DNA from: Liquorilactobacillus hordei DSM 19519 | Lineage (GTDB): Bacteria; Bacillota; Bacilli; Lactobacillales; Lactobacillaceae | Assembly (NCBI RefSeq): GCF_019443985.1 | Contig: NZ_CP049303.1 | Coordinates: forward strand, 310,001-374,000 | Length of the DNA stretch: 64,000 bases | Direction: 5' to 3' | In this document: positions 35,653-45,304 of the stretch, piece after piece | Layout: the number at the start of each line of letters is the position of its first letter | How positions within the stretch are numbered: position 1 is the first letter of the stretch | Program-made: the position numbers and the translations under genes | The notes under the pieces: generated by a model | What the model saw: the letters and a program-made list of their open reading frames with translations, nothing else | What the model was told of the DNA's origin: nothing | Database searches by the model: none

Positions 35653-35815
35653 AAATTGATTCGAGATTCAAGTAAATAAAATCAATGATTATTAAGATTC
35701 CATAAATGAGATGACTGCCCTGCGAGAGCCCCCAAAGATTTAGAAGTAGAATAGGGATGAAAAAAAGACTCGTGATGGCAACTAATAAAGCAGCATTTTT
35801 CCAGAGCCACAACAT
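35582..35815 (-). CDS. Small two-helix membrane protein
   Basis: A 77-residue protein from ATG 35815 (ATG 35827 is in frame but directly abuts the ribosome site AAAAGGAG). Two hydrophobic segments (AALLVAITSLFFIPILLLNL and YGILIIIDFIYLNLESIF) are followed by a charged tail RKKHLEKNPDTDSKKDE. I do not recognise the family. Size and topology would fit a bacteriocin-immunity-type protein, and the remains of a peptide-type exporter lie alongside, but there is no direct evidence for this. Confidence 0.45.
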   Translation of the reverse strand: MLWLWKNAALLVAITSLFFIPILLLNLWGLSQGSHLIYGILIIIDFIYLNLESIFTAILVRKKHLEKNPDTDSKKDE

Positions 35816-36056
35816 ATGAACTATCATCTCCTTTTGATTAATTAAATTAATGATAAAGCAATTTTGAGTGAAGAGATAGAGTTAAAAAGGATAAATGAAA
35901 AAAAACATGTGTGTGAAATCACAACCACAAATTTTAAAATGATATTTTGATGAAAATCAGAGTAGCAAATTTGTTGTAGAAACGGTTATTGTAGATCATA
36001 ATAAGTTCATGCAATCACAATGTTTAAATATTTTACAAAAGGCGTTAAAATGATTA

Positions 36057-36071
36057 TGAAAGCGGTTTACA
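36057..36071 (+). promoter_or_regulatory. cre-like site upstream of pdhA
   Basis: TGAAAGCGGTTTACA resembles the catabolite-responsive element (TGWAANCGNTNWCA) with one extra base in the middle. It lies about 45 bases upstream of the pdh -35 hexamer. Weak evidence for CcpA control. Confidence 0.35.
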
Positions 36072-36115
36072 AAAGGAAATATAACTCGGTGGAAAGAAAC
36101 AAGTTGTATTGCGAA

Positions 36116-36143
36116 TTGCATTGTGAATGCGGCTTATTATAAT
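36116..36143 (+). promoter_or_regulatory. Promoter of pdhABCD-lplA
   Basis: TTGCAT (36116-36121), 16-base spacer, TATAAT (36138-36143). The start of transcription would be near 36150, giving a short leader before pdhA at 36176. Confidence 0.7.
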
Positions 36144-36160
36144 GTTTTGCTTGATAATGA

Positions 36161-37276
<1,116 letters not shown>

Positions 37277-37278
37277 TT

Positions 37279-38256
37279 ATGGCGAACAAGACAATGATTA
37301 AGGCAATAACTGACGCACTAGATCAGGAACTGGCAAGAGATGAGAAAGTTCTTGTTTTTGGCGAAGATGTTGGAAAAAACGGTGGAGTTTTCCGTGCTAC
37401 GGAAGATCTTCAAGCAAAGCATGGTGAAGAACGTGTTTTTGATACACCTCTTGCTGAGTCCGGAATTCTTGGACTTTCAACTGGACTAGCTTTGGAAGGC
37501 TTTCGTCCAGTACCCGAAATTCAATTTTTTGGTTTTGTTTTTGAAGCAATGGACCAAATAGCAGGACAGATTGCGCGAATTCATTTCCGACTAGGCGGAA
37601 CCCGTGAGATGCCAATTACAATTCGTGCTCCTTTTGGTGGTGGTGTGCATACACCGGAGCTACATGCTGATAGTTTAGAAGGGTTAGTATCACAAATTCC
37701 GGGATTACGCGTTGTTATCCCAAGTAATCCATACGATGCTAAAGGTCTCTTAATCTCAGCGATTCGTTCTGATGATCCAGTAGTATTCTTAGAACATATG
37801 AAATTGTACCGTTCAATCAAGGCTGAGGTTCCTGATGAGGAATATACTATACCTTTGGATCAAGCTAACATCGTAAAAGAGGGTACGGATTTAACTATTA
37901 TTGCTTATGGTGCAATGGTCCAAGAAGCAATCAAAGCAAGTGATGAATTGGCAAAACAAAATATCAGTGCAGAAGTAGTAGATTTACGAACTGTGTCGCC
38001 GATTGATGAAGAAACTATTTTGGAGTCAGTTAAGAAAACCGGTCGTGCAGTAGTTGTGCAGGAAGCCCAAAAACAAGCAGGAGTGGGTTCGCAAGTAGCT
38101 GCACTTATTGCTGAGAAAGGTATCTTATATTTAAAAGCACCAATTGGACGCGTTGCAGCACCGAATACACCTTACCCATTTAGTGAAGCTGAAAGTGACT
38201 GGCTACCTAACAAGCAGGATGTAGTAGAAAAAGCACAAGAAATTTTGGAATATTAG
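37279..38256 (+). CDS. pdhB: Pyruvate dehydrogenase E1 component, beta subunit
   Basis: Second half of the E1 heterotetramer (325 residues). N-terminal transketolase-like pyrimidine domain: [19 protein letters not shown], then [19 protein letters not shown], and the ThDP-contact Glu lies in [16 protein letters not shown]. The C-terminal domain has [26 protein letters not shown] precedes ATG 37279, inside the end of pdhA. The pdhA-pdhB spacing implies translational coupling. Confidence 0.96.
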   Translation: MANKTMIKAITDALDQELARDEKVLVFGEDVGKNGGVFRATEDLQAKHGEERVFDTPLAESGILGLSTGLALEGFRPVPEIQFFGFVFEAMDQIAGQIARIHFRLGGTREMPITIRAPFGGGVHTPELHADSLEGLVSQIPGLRVVIPSNPYDAKGLLISAIRSDDPVVFLEHMKLYRSIKAEVPDEEYTIPLDQANIVKEGTDLTIIAYGAMVQEAIKASDELAKQNISAEVVDLRTVSPIDEETILESVKKTGRAVVVQEAQKQAGVGSQVAALIAEKGILYLKAPIGRVAAPNTPYPFSEAESDWLPNKQDVVEKAQEILEY

Positions 38257-38267
38257 GAGGCGAGCAA

Positions 38268-39593
38268 ATGGGTGCGTATCAATTTAAATTACCAGATATT
38301 GGTGAAGGAATTTCAGAAGGAACAGTTGCACAATGGTATGTAAAAGTTGGTGATGTTCTAAAAGAAGATGACGATTTATTAGAGATTGAAAATGATAAGT
38401 CAGTTGAAGAAATTCCTTCCCCAGTGGCAGGAACAGTCAAGAATATTCTTGTGGATGAAGGAGAAACTGCTGAAGTTGGACAAGTTTTAATTGAGTTTGA
38501 GGTCGAAGGAGCAGGAAATGTTACCAACGGTGCAGAAACAGCAGCACCACAAACATCTGTTGAACAGACACCAGCTTCTCCAGCTGTAGAGGCAGTGACA
38601 GAAACTAGTGTACCTGAGATTGAGAAAAAAGAAACTAATGTTACCAAAATGGCTGAAGTAGACAGAACGTTGCCAGTCTTAGCGATGCCAGCAGTTCGCG
38701 TATATGCTAGGGAAAAAGGCGTGGATATCATAAATGTGAATGGTACAGGGTCCCATGGACATGTCACGAAAGAGGATGTTGATGCATTCTTGCAAGGTGG
38801 AAATAAACCTGAGGCAGCAGAAACAAAAGAGACAGAAAGTGTAGTCACAACAAGTTCTGCAAGTAATAGTTCGCAAGCAACAAGTCAGAAATGGCCAGAA
38901 ACTAGAGAAAAAATGTCAGGAATTCGTAAGGCTACAGCTAAAGCAATGGTGAATAGTGTTGGTGAAATTCCACACGTTACAGTTTTTGACGATGTTATAG
39001 TTGATAAATTATGGAACCATCGTAAACAATACAAGACGATGGCAGCCGAACGAGAAGTCAGACTTACTTTCTTGCCATATGTAGTTAAAGCATTAGCAGT
39101 TGTAATGAAGGAATCCCCAATCTTTAACTCATATGTAGATATGGAAAAACAAGAAATTGTATATCGTAACTATATCAATGTTGGAGTTGCAACGGATACC
39201 GATAGAGGTTTATTTGTGCCGAACATCAAAAATGCTGATCAAAAGAGCTTGTTTGGTCTAGCAAAACAAATTACGGAAAATACGGAAAAAGTAAAAAATG
39301 GTAAACTCGCCAGTGATGATATGAAGCATACAGGGATGTCGATTACGAATATTGGTTCAATTGGTGGAGGTTTCTTTACACCAATTATTAATTGGCCAGA
39401 AGTTGCAATTTTAGGTTTGGGCAAAATTACAAAAGAGGCAGTTGTGGTGGATGATGAAATTAAAGTGGCCTATGTACTGAAACTTTCACTTTCGTTTGAC
39501 CATCGTATTATTGATGGTGCAACAGCTCAAAGAGCGCTTAATCGCCTAGATGAACTGTTGAGTGAACCAGAACTGTTATTGATGGAGGGGTGA
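38268..39593 (+). CDS. pdhC: Dihydrolipoamide acetyltransferase (E2 of PDH)
   Basis: Core of the complex, transferring acetyl from lipoyl-lysine to CoA. It is 441 residues. One N-terminal lipoyl domain (1-75) carries the lipoylated Lys in [14 protein letters not shown]; the usual form is DK(A/S)V. An Ala/Thr/Glu-rich linker follows, then a peripheral-subunit-binding domain (about 140-180, [16 protein letters not shown]), a second linker, and the catalytic domain with [13 protein letters not shown] (His and Asp, near 405). A single lipoyl domain is common in lactic acid bacteria. Confidence 0.96.
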   Translation: MGAYQFKLPDIGEGISEGTVAQWYVKVGDVLKEDDDLLEIENDKSVEEIPSPVAGTVKNILVDEGETAEVGQVLIEFEVEGAGNVTNGAETAAPQTSVEQTPASPAVEAVTETSVPEIEKKETNVTKMAEVDRTLPVLAMPAVRVYAREKGVDIINVNGTGSHGHVTKEDVDAFLQGGNKPEAAETKETESVVTTSSASNSSQATSQKWPETREKMSGIRKATAKAMVNSVGEIPHVTVFDDVIVDKLWNHRKQYKTMAAEREVRLTFLPYVVKALAVVMKESPIFNSYVDMEKQEIVYRNYINVGVATDTDRGLFVPNIKNADQKSLFGLAKQITENTEKVKNGKLASDDMKHTGMSITNIGSIGGGFFTPIINWPEVAILGLGKITKEAVVVDDEIKVAYVLKLSLSFDHRIIDGATAQRALNRLDELLSEPELLLMEG

Positions 39594-39597
39594 GCAG

Positions 39598-41004
39598 ATG
39601 GTAGTCGGAGATTTTGCAATTGAACTCGATACAGTTGTGATTGGTGCTGGACCTGGTGGGTATGTCGCAGCAATCAGAGCTGCTGAAAAAGGTCAAAAAG
39701 TTACGGTTATTGAAAAAGAATATATAGGTGGCGTATGTTTAAATGTTGGCTGTATTCCTTCAAAAGCATTGATAGAGGCAGCTCATCGTTACCAAAGAGC
39801 AATGAATTCATCTGAAATGGGTTTACGTGTTACGGCAGCAACCCTTGATTTTAAACAAACACAGAAATGGAAACAAGAAAGTGTAGTTGATAAATTAACA
39901 GGTGGTGTGGCAGGATTATTTAAAAAACATCATATTGATGTAATTTGGGGCAGTGCATTTTTGAAAGATGACCATAGTTTGCGTGTAATGACAGATGATT
40001 CTGCTCAGACGTACAGTTTTAATAATTTAATTATTGCTACTGGTAGTCATCCAATCGAGATTCCTAACTTTAAATTCAAAGGAAGGGTCCTAGATTCAAC
40101 AGGAGCTTTGGCACTTCAAGAAGTTCCTAAGAAGTTGATAGTAGTTGGTGGAGGTTATATCGGATGTGAACTGGCTTCTGCATATGCTAACTTGGGGGCA
40201 CATGTTTCTATCCTTGAAGGGGCAGACCGAATTCTAGCTAATTATGAAAAAGATTTGGTATCTGTTGTTGAACATCATTTTAGCGGCCAACACGTTGATA
40301 TTTATACTAATGCAATTGCGAAGATGTCAGAGCAGACAGATAAAGGTGTTAAAATTAAATTTGACGTTAATGGCGAAGAAAAAGAATTGGAAGCTGATTA
40401 CTGCATTGTTTGTGTAGGACGCAAACCAAATACTGCGGATATGGGTTTGGAACATATCGGTGTGAAGATTGGGGATCGTGGACTGATTGAAGTTGATGCA
40501 CAGTGCAGGACGAGCGTTGACAATATTTATGCAATTGGTGATGTGATTCCTGGTGCTGCACTGGCACATAAAGCCAGTTATGAAGGGAAAATAGCGGCAG
40601 AAGCTATTTCTGGTTCCAAAGGAATTGTAGATTATCGTGCTATGCCGGCCGTTTGTTATACAGATAGTGAAATCGCAACGACAGGCTTAACTGTGGCAGA
40701 GGCTAAGGAACAAGGACTTGATGTTAAGAAGGCACAATTTCCGTTTGCAGCTAATGGGCGAGCAATCTCAATGAGCAGTACCAATGGTTTTGTACGTCTT
40801 GTATTTGAAAAAGATAGCCAAGCAATTGTTGGAGCACAAATTGTTGGGCCAAATGCCAGTGATTTAATTACAGAGTTAACACTAGCAATTGAAACAGGTG
40901 CAACTGTTGAAGATGTTTCATTAACTATTCATCCACATCCAAGTATTAGTGAAGCTGTTATGGATGCTACTGACATTGCCCTAGGATTACCAATTAATAT
41001 TTAG
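39598..41004 (+). CDS. pdhD: Dihydrolipoamide dehydrogenase (E3 of PDH)
   Basis: FAD flavoprotein that reoxidises dihydrolipoamide with NAD. It is 468 residues. The FAD motif is VIGAGPGGYVAAIRAAEKG, the redox disulfide is GGVCLNVGCIPSKAL, the NAD motif is VVGGGYIGCELASAYANLG, and the C-terminal His-Glu pair is in TIHPHPSISEAVMDA. ATG 39598 begins right after the pdhC stop with GGAGGGG overlapping the pdhC end, so the genes are coupled. Confidence 0.96.
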   Translation: MVVGDFAIELDTVVIGAGPGGYVAAIRAAEKGQKVTVIEKEYIGGVCLNVGCIPSKALIEAAHRYQRAMNSSEMGLRVTAATLDFKQTQKWKQESVVDKLTGGVAGLFKKHHIDVIWGSAFLKDDHSLRVMTDDSAQTYSFNNLIIATGSHPIEIPNFKFKGRVLDSTGALALQEVPKKLIVVGGGYIGCELASAYANLGAHVSILEGADRILANYEKDLVSVVEHHFSGQHVDIYTNAIAKMSEQTDKGVKIKFDVNGEEKELEADYCIVCVGRKPNTADMGLEHIGVKIGDRGLIEVDAQCRTSVDNIYAIGDVIPGAALAHKASYEGKIAAEAISGSKGIVDYRAMPAVCYTDSEIATTGLTVAEAKEQGLDVKKAQFPFAANGRAISMSSTNGFVRLVFEKDSQAIVGAQIVGPNASDLITELTLAIETGATVEDVSLTIHPHPSISEAVMDATDIALGLPINI

Positions 41005-41019
41005 GGAGTGATTTTGAAT

Positions 41020-42033
41020 ATGCAATATGTAGCGATGAAGACATTCGATATTCGAAGGAACCTAGCAACTGAGCAGTACTTAATGAACAGTGATAAATTA
41101 GAATTACCAGTTGTGTTATTTTATATTGAGGATCGTTGTGTGATTGTTGGACGCAATCAAAATACTATTGAAGAAGTTGATCAGAATTATTGCAGAGAAA
41201 ACGGAGTGACAGTTACCAGAAGGCTCTCTGGTGGAGGTGCCATGTATCAAGATCTGGGGAATTTATGCTTTAGTTTTATCGTTGATGCTAAGAACCAAGA
41301 GTTTGGTGATTTTAAAAAAATGGTTTCCCCAATAGTTAAGGCCCTACACGAAATGGGTGTGACAGGAGCAGAAGTAACTGGACGTAATGATATTGTTGTT
41401 GATGGAAAGAAATTCTCGGGAAATGCAATGTATACTAGAGGCGGAAAAACATTTTCACATGGAACGCTGATGCTAGATGTAGATACTTCAGAGGTTGCCA
41501 AGACATTGACAGTACCTTTAGACAAAATTCAATCTAAAGGAATAAAATCTGTACGTAGTCGAGTTACAAATTTACGTCCCTATCTTTTGCCAGAATACCA
41601 AAATATTACGACTGAAGAATTTCGTGATTTGTTGATCACTAAAGTTTTAGGAGTAGATAGTATTGAGCAGGCAAAGGAAAATGAATATCTCTTAACAGCT
41701 GAAGATGAAAGCAAAGTTGATGAAATAGAGGCACAATATTACAGTAACTGGGACTGGGTATATGGTAAATCACCTAAGTTTACTGTAAAGAAACGTAAAC
41801 ACTTTACAAGTGGGACAATTGACGCACGTATTCTTGTCGAAAAAGGAAAAATTGAAAACATAAAATTCTATGGTGACTTTTTCGGAACAAATAATGTGAG
41901 TGAGCTCGAAACAAAGCTTACAGGTAGTGTTTTTGATAGACCACAATTAGAAGCAAAACTTCATGATAGTAACTTAAGTCAATATTTTCAAGGTATTCCT
42001 GAAAAAGAAATAATTGATTTATTGGCTGGTTAA
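41020..42033 (+). CDS. lplA: Lipoate-protein ligase
   Basis: Attaches scavenged lipoate to the E2 lipoyl domain via lipoyl-AMP. It is about 337 residues. The catalytic core begins RNLATEQYLM, with RRLSGGGAMYQDLGNLCFSF (lipoate-binding RRxSGGGxVxxD motif) near residue 70 and the Lys region DIVVDGKKFSGNAMYTRGG near 130. The C-terminal accessory domain follows. Start is uncertain between ATG 41020, TTG 41014 and GTG 41008; AGGGAG precedes all three. Its place as last gene of the pdh operon shows its main target is PdhC. No lipA or lipB is nearby, consistent with dependence on external lipoate. Confidence 0.93.
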   Translation: MQYVAMKTFDIRRNLATEQYLMNSDKLELPVVLFYIEDRCVIVGRNQNTIEEVDQNYCRENGVTVTRRLSGGGAMYQDLGNLCFSFIVDAKNQEFGDFKKMVSPIVKALHEMGVTGAEVTGRNDIVVDGKKFSGNAMYTRGGKTFSHGTLMLDVDTSEVAKTLTVPLDKIQSKGIKSVRSRVTNLRPYLLPEYQNITTEEFRDLLITKVLGVDSIEQAKENEYLLTAEDESKVDEIEAQYYSNWDWVYGKSPKFTVKKRKHFTSGTIDARILVEKGKIENIKFYGDFFGTNNVSELETKLTGSVFDRPQLEAKLHDSNLSQYFQGIPEKEIIDLLAG

Positions 42034-42065
42034 TCTAGCTAATAGAGATTGCGCAGCATTATAAA

Positions 42066-42100
42066 AGAAGGACTGTATTTTGTGACAGTCCTCTTTTTGT
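42066..42100 (+). terminator. Terminator of the pdh-lplA operon
   Basis: AGGACTGT pairs with ACAGTCCT around an 8-base loop and is followed by CTTTTT. Confidence 0.85.
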
Positions 42101-42155
42101 ATCTCATACTGGAGATGATATTGTATGAAGTTGAATGTAAGAAGGGGAGAACGAA

Positions 42156-43295
42156 ATGAAGTGGCAGACTGCTTGGGTACATGAATGCGGTGATTTTTCA
42201 GCTTTACCTTTTAAAATGACTGAACTAACAGAAATAATTCAAATGACATTGAACGTTAGCGGAAATGCTGTCAGATTTGAGTTATCAAATCTATATGGTG
42301 AGGAAGATCTTGTGTTCAATGAAGTGAGTTTTAGTGCGGATAAAAAGTTCCACGTGAAACATAGAATATATTATGATAGTAAGACGACGATTATCATACA
42401 AAAGGGCACAACTATAATGACTGATGCGTTAGATGTTAAGATTCTTCCAGGACAAAAAGTTTTTCTAAGGTTAATTAGCAGTCGAACACAGAAATATATG
42501 GACTTTGCTAGTACCTATGATACATCAATGACAAATGCTGCAATTGTTAGAAGAGCTGGAGTAAATCCATCTTTACGGCAAACATTTGGCGCAAGGCGAG
42601 GCTGGTTTTGTTTAAGCAAAGCAGAAGTGTTTAGTAATTACCAACCAAAAATTGTTTCACTAATTGGAGACTCATTAATTGAAATGGGATATGTCAGCGA
42701 TAGTCTCATGGCATTGCTATATCAGAAATTTCCAAACAAAGTAGTTGTTTTAAACCATGGAGTTTCTGGACAAAGATTACTCAACGACGCACCTCAAGGT
42801 GAACCACTTTTTGCAACCTTTGGGATGAAAACAAGGAAAATTCTACCAAAAGTTTTGCAGAATAGTCCGAACATAGTATTAATGTTTGCTGGACTAAATG
42901 ATTTAATATTACCTGTTTTCAGTCAAGAAGCAAAAAATCAATTAGCTCAAGCTCAAGTTCTTTTTAAGGAAGTTGAATATATTTATAAACAAATAACAAG
43001 CAACAAGAGTGAGTTTATGTTAAGTACAATAACACCATTTGAGATTGGGCACACAAAAGAGATTCATACTTCAGTGATGGAGCAAAATCTTCTCACCAGA
43101 ATAAACTTAAATAAACTTTTCCAAAAAAAATATCAAACTGAATTAATTAATAGTGCAGCATTAGTTGAGGATAAGACTTGCCATTTGCTTAGAGAATATG
43201 ATTTGGGAGATCATATTCATATTAATAAGGCAGCCGGTGAAATTATTGCACAGAATATATGTGATAAAGTTATAGCAAAAACTGGATTAGTATAA
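42156..43295 (+). CDS. SGNH/GDSL-family hydrolase
   Basis: A 379-residue esterase-like enzyme. The N-terminal half (1-150) is a beta-rich accessory domain; the catalytic domain shows the SGNH blocks: block I SLIGDSLIEMG (Ser, near residue 172), Gly block NHGVSGQRLLND, Asn block MFAGLNDLIL, and Asp/His block GDHIHINKAAGE near the C-terminus. There is no signal peptide, so it acts in the cytoplasm or on imported substrates. It is monogenic between the pdh terminator and queH. The acyl substrate is unknown. A parS-like 16-mer lies in its coding sequence (42346-42361). Confidence 0.88.
   Translation: MKWQTAWVHECGDFSALPFKMTELTEIIQMTLNVSGNAVRFELSNLYGEEDLVFNEVSFSADKKFHVKHRIYYDSKTTIIIQKGTTIMTDALDVKILPGQKVFLRLISSRTQKYMDFASTYDTSMTNAAIVRRAGVNPSLRQTFGARRGWFCLSKAEVFSNYQPKIVSLIGDSLIEMGYVSDSLMALLYQKFPNKVVVLNHGVSGQRLLNDAPQGEPLFATFGMKTRKILPKVLQNSPNIVLMFAGLNDLILPVFSQEAKNQLAQAQVLFKEVEYIYKQITSNKSEFMLSTITPFEIGHTKEIHTSVMEQNLLTRINLNKLFQKKYQTELINSAALVEDKTCHLLREYDLGDHIHINKAAGEIIAQNICDKVIAKTGLV
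42346..42361. other. parS: parS site (ParB/Spo0J binding), 15/16 match
   Basis: AGTTCCACGTGAAACA matches the B. subtilis parS TGTTCCACGTGAAACA at 15 of 16 positions; only the outermost base differs. It lies within the SGNH hydrolase gene, where it encodes KFHVKH; several Bacillus parS sites are also intragenic. The full CACGTG core makes chance unlikely in AT-rich DNA. Confidence 0.7.
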
Positions 43296-43359
43296 TATTG
43301 TCTTGGTGATGTGTATGGAAGAGTAGTATACTGTGCATAGAAAATTACTACGAGGTTAT

Positions 43360-44142
43360 ATGATGATTGACTTACACGAAATACTAGATAAAATGAATCC
43401 AAACCAAAAAATTAATTACGATAAGATCCTTCAGAAAATGGTAGTTACTTGGCAAAAAGATAAAGTTAGGCCATCAATTTTGTTGCATAGTTGTTGTGCA
43501 CCATGTAGTACCTATACTTTAGAGTACTTGACACAGTATGCCGATGTAACTGTCTATTATGCAAATTCAAATATTCATCCAAGAGCAGAGTACCAACGAA
43601 GAGAGTATGTCCAACGAAAGTTTATTAGCGATTTTAATCAAAAAACGGGGAATGATGTGCAGTTTATTGCAGCACCATATGAACCGCAAGAATATTTTTT
43701 GGCAGTTAGAGGTCTTGAAAAAGAGCCTGAGGGTGGACAAAGATGTCGTGCATGTTTTAGCTACAGACTTGATTTGGTTGCCGCAAAGGCGGTGGAATTA
43801 GGGTTTGATTATTTTGGAAGTGCATTAACAATTAGTCCACATAAGAATTCACAGGTGGTCAATAGTGTTGGGATAGAAGTCCAAAACTTTTATAGTACGA
43901 TGTATTTGCCAAGTGATTTTAAAAAGAACAATGGATATCGACGATCTGTAGAAATGTGTCAAGAATACGATGTTTATCGGCAATGTTATTGCGGTTGTAT
44001 TTTTGCTGCGAAGGCACAGGGAATTGATTTAGCAAAGACGAGAAGAGAAGCTTTGGCATATTTGAAGGATAAAGATGTAGCTGAAGATTTTATGAATATC
44101 AAGTTTGTATACCATGAGGAAGAAAATAACCCTTTAAGATGA
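43360..44142 (+). CDS. queH: Epoxyqueuosine reductase QueH
   Basis: Iron-sulfur enzyme performing the last step of queuosine synthesis in tRNA (epoxyqueuosine to queuosine), the QueG alternative. It is 260 residues from ATG 43360 (CGAGG upstream; ATG 43363 also possible). Family cysteines are visible: HSCCAPCSTYTLEYL (CCxxC), then RCRACFSYRL (CxxC) and YRQCYCGCIFA near the C-terminus. FGSALTISPHKNSQ is also typical of QueH (formerly DUF208). No other queuosine genes are in the window. Confidence 0.93.
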   Translation: MMIDLHEILDKMNPNQKINYDKILQKMVVTWQKDKVRPSILLHSCCAPCSTYTLEYLTQYADVTVYYANSNIHPRAEYQRREYVQRKFISDFNQKTGNDVQFIAAPYEPQEYFLAVRGLEKEPEGGQRCRACFSYRLDLVAAKAVELGFDYFGSALTISPHKNSQVVNSVGIEVQNFYSTMYLPSDFKKNNGYRRSVEMCQEYDVYRQCYCGCIFAAKAQGIDLAKTRREALAYLKDKDVAEDFMNIKFVYHEEENNPLR

Positions 44143-44179
44143 ACGGCTTTTTTAAGGGAAAAATCGTTTTCTAAACTTT

Positions 44180-44214
44180 AGAATCTGTCAAAAAAAGTGA
44201 CAGATTCTTTTTTT
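44180..44214. terminator. Terminator after queH
   Basis: Perfect 11-bp stem AGAATCTGTCA/TGACAGATTCT with a 7-base loop, followed by TTTTTT. Confidence 0.88.
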
Positions 44215-44317
44215 TATATATCTTTTTCTTAAAATGTATATTTTGCCTTTGTAATGTATAGATGTGATGATAGAATGCTTTTAAGGTGTATATTTTACAA
44301 AAATAGGGGGTATTCAA

Positions 44318-45304
44318 ATGAAAGTGATGCTTTCCGACTTTAAAGAATTAATGCAGAAAGATAATATGGTTGAAATAAAATTATTAAAAAAAGACCATCC
44401 AGACTGGACAATTGTGACACAACCCTATGACGAGAAAGAACCATCGGCTTTTTTCGCTGAGCTTAAGGATGTCGATGCATTGATTACAGCTTTTTTACCG
44501 ATTAATAAGATGATACTTGATGCAGCGCCAAGATTAAAATTAATATCGATTAGTGCAGTTGGCTATGAAAAAGTTGATTTGAAAATGGCGCAAAAAAGAG
44601 GTGTCAGAGTCTGTGCAATCGGAGAGTACTGTACTCAAGATGTAGCTGAATTTACAATCTCATTAATGTTTGCACTAGTAAAGAGATTGAAACAATATGA
44701 TAGACTTGTGGTTGAAAAACATCGGTGGGAGTATGATGCATTTATGGCTCAACCCAGACTTTCACGGATGACATTAGGTATTTTTGGTTACGGCCGAATT
44801 GGTGCGGCAGTTGCCAAGATGGCAGTTGCGCTAGGTATGCGTGTAATAGCATATAGTCACCATATCACTGCTGGAACAATAAAAGATAATGTAGAATTTG
44901 TAAGTGAAGAAGAATTATTAGCGAAATCGGATATTATATCTAATCATATGAGGGCAACAACTGAGAACTACCATTTTTTTAATGCAGATATTTTTAAAAA
45001 AATGAGACAAAAAAAGCCTTACTTCATTAACGTTTCAAGAGGTGAAACTGTTGATGAAACAGAGCTTTTGTCAGCCATTGATAATGGGATGGTTCGAGGA
45101 GCGGCGCTCGATGTTTTAGAAAGTGAGCCTCCTGCTTTAGTCAATAATCCTTTGTTGCAGCGAGATAACATCATAATTTCTCCACATGCAGCCTTTTATT
45201 CTCAAGATTCGATGGCGATGTTGCAGCGAATTTCATGTCAGAATGTAACTTCTTTTTTTGAGGGACGAGATGAAAAAGTTTTTAACTTTGTTGATCAGTA
45301 TTGA
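44318..45304 (+). CDS. D-isomer-specific 2-hydroxyacid dehydrogenase
   Basis: An NAD(P)-dependent oxidoreductase of the D-2-hydroxyacid/phosphoglycerate dehydrogenase superfamily, 328 residues. The Rossmann motif is LGIFGYGRIGAAVAKMA near residue 153, the substrate Arg lies near NVSRGETVDETEL, the catalytic Glu in ALDVLESEPP, and the catalytic His in ISPHAAFYSQDSMAM. It is not a close match to D-lactate dehydrogenase, whose length is similar but whose NAD-loop differs; the substrate may be a bulky 2-keto acid or glyoxylate. Its 3' end overlaps the convergent MFS gene by 23 bases. GGGGG ribosome site upstream. Confidence 0.88.
   Translation: MKVMLSDFKELMQKDNMVEIKLLKKDHPDWTIVTQPYDEKEPSAFFAELKDVDALITAFLPINKMILDAAPRLKLISISAVGYEKVDLKMAQKRGVRVCAIGEYCTQDVAEFTISLMFALVKRLKQYDRLVVEKHRWEYDAFMAQPRLSRMTLGIFGYGRIGAAVAKMAVALGMRVIAYSHHITAGTIKDNVEFVSEEELLAKSDIISNHMRATTENYHFFNADIFKKMRQKKPYFINVSRGETVDETELLSAIDNGMVRGAALDVLESEPPALVNNPLLQRDNIIISPHAAFYSQDSMAMLQRISCQNVTSFFEGRDEKVFNFVDQY

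Noticed and set aside
35912..35923. TGTGAAATCACA upstream of pdhA considered as a CRP/FNR-family site
   Set aside because: The arms are spaced too closely for a CRP-type site and it lacks the TTGAT...ATCAA form of FNR; kept only as a coincidence.
38279..38848. A 189-codon frame antisense to pdhC
   Set aside because: Low-complexity Ser/Thr/Pro translation caused by the repetitive E2 linker on the other strand; not a gene.
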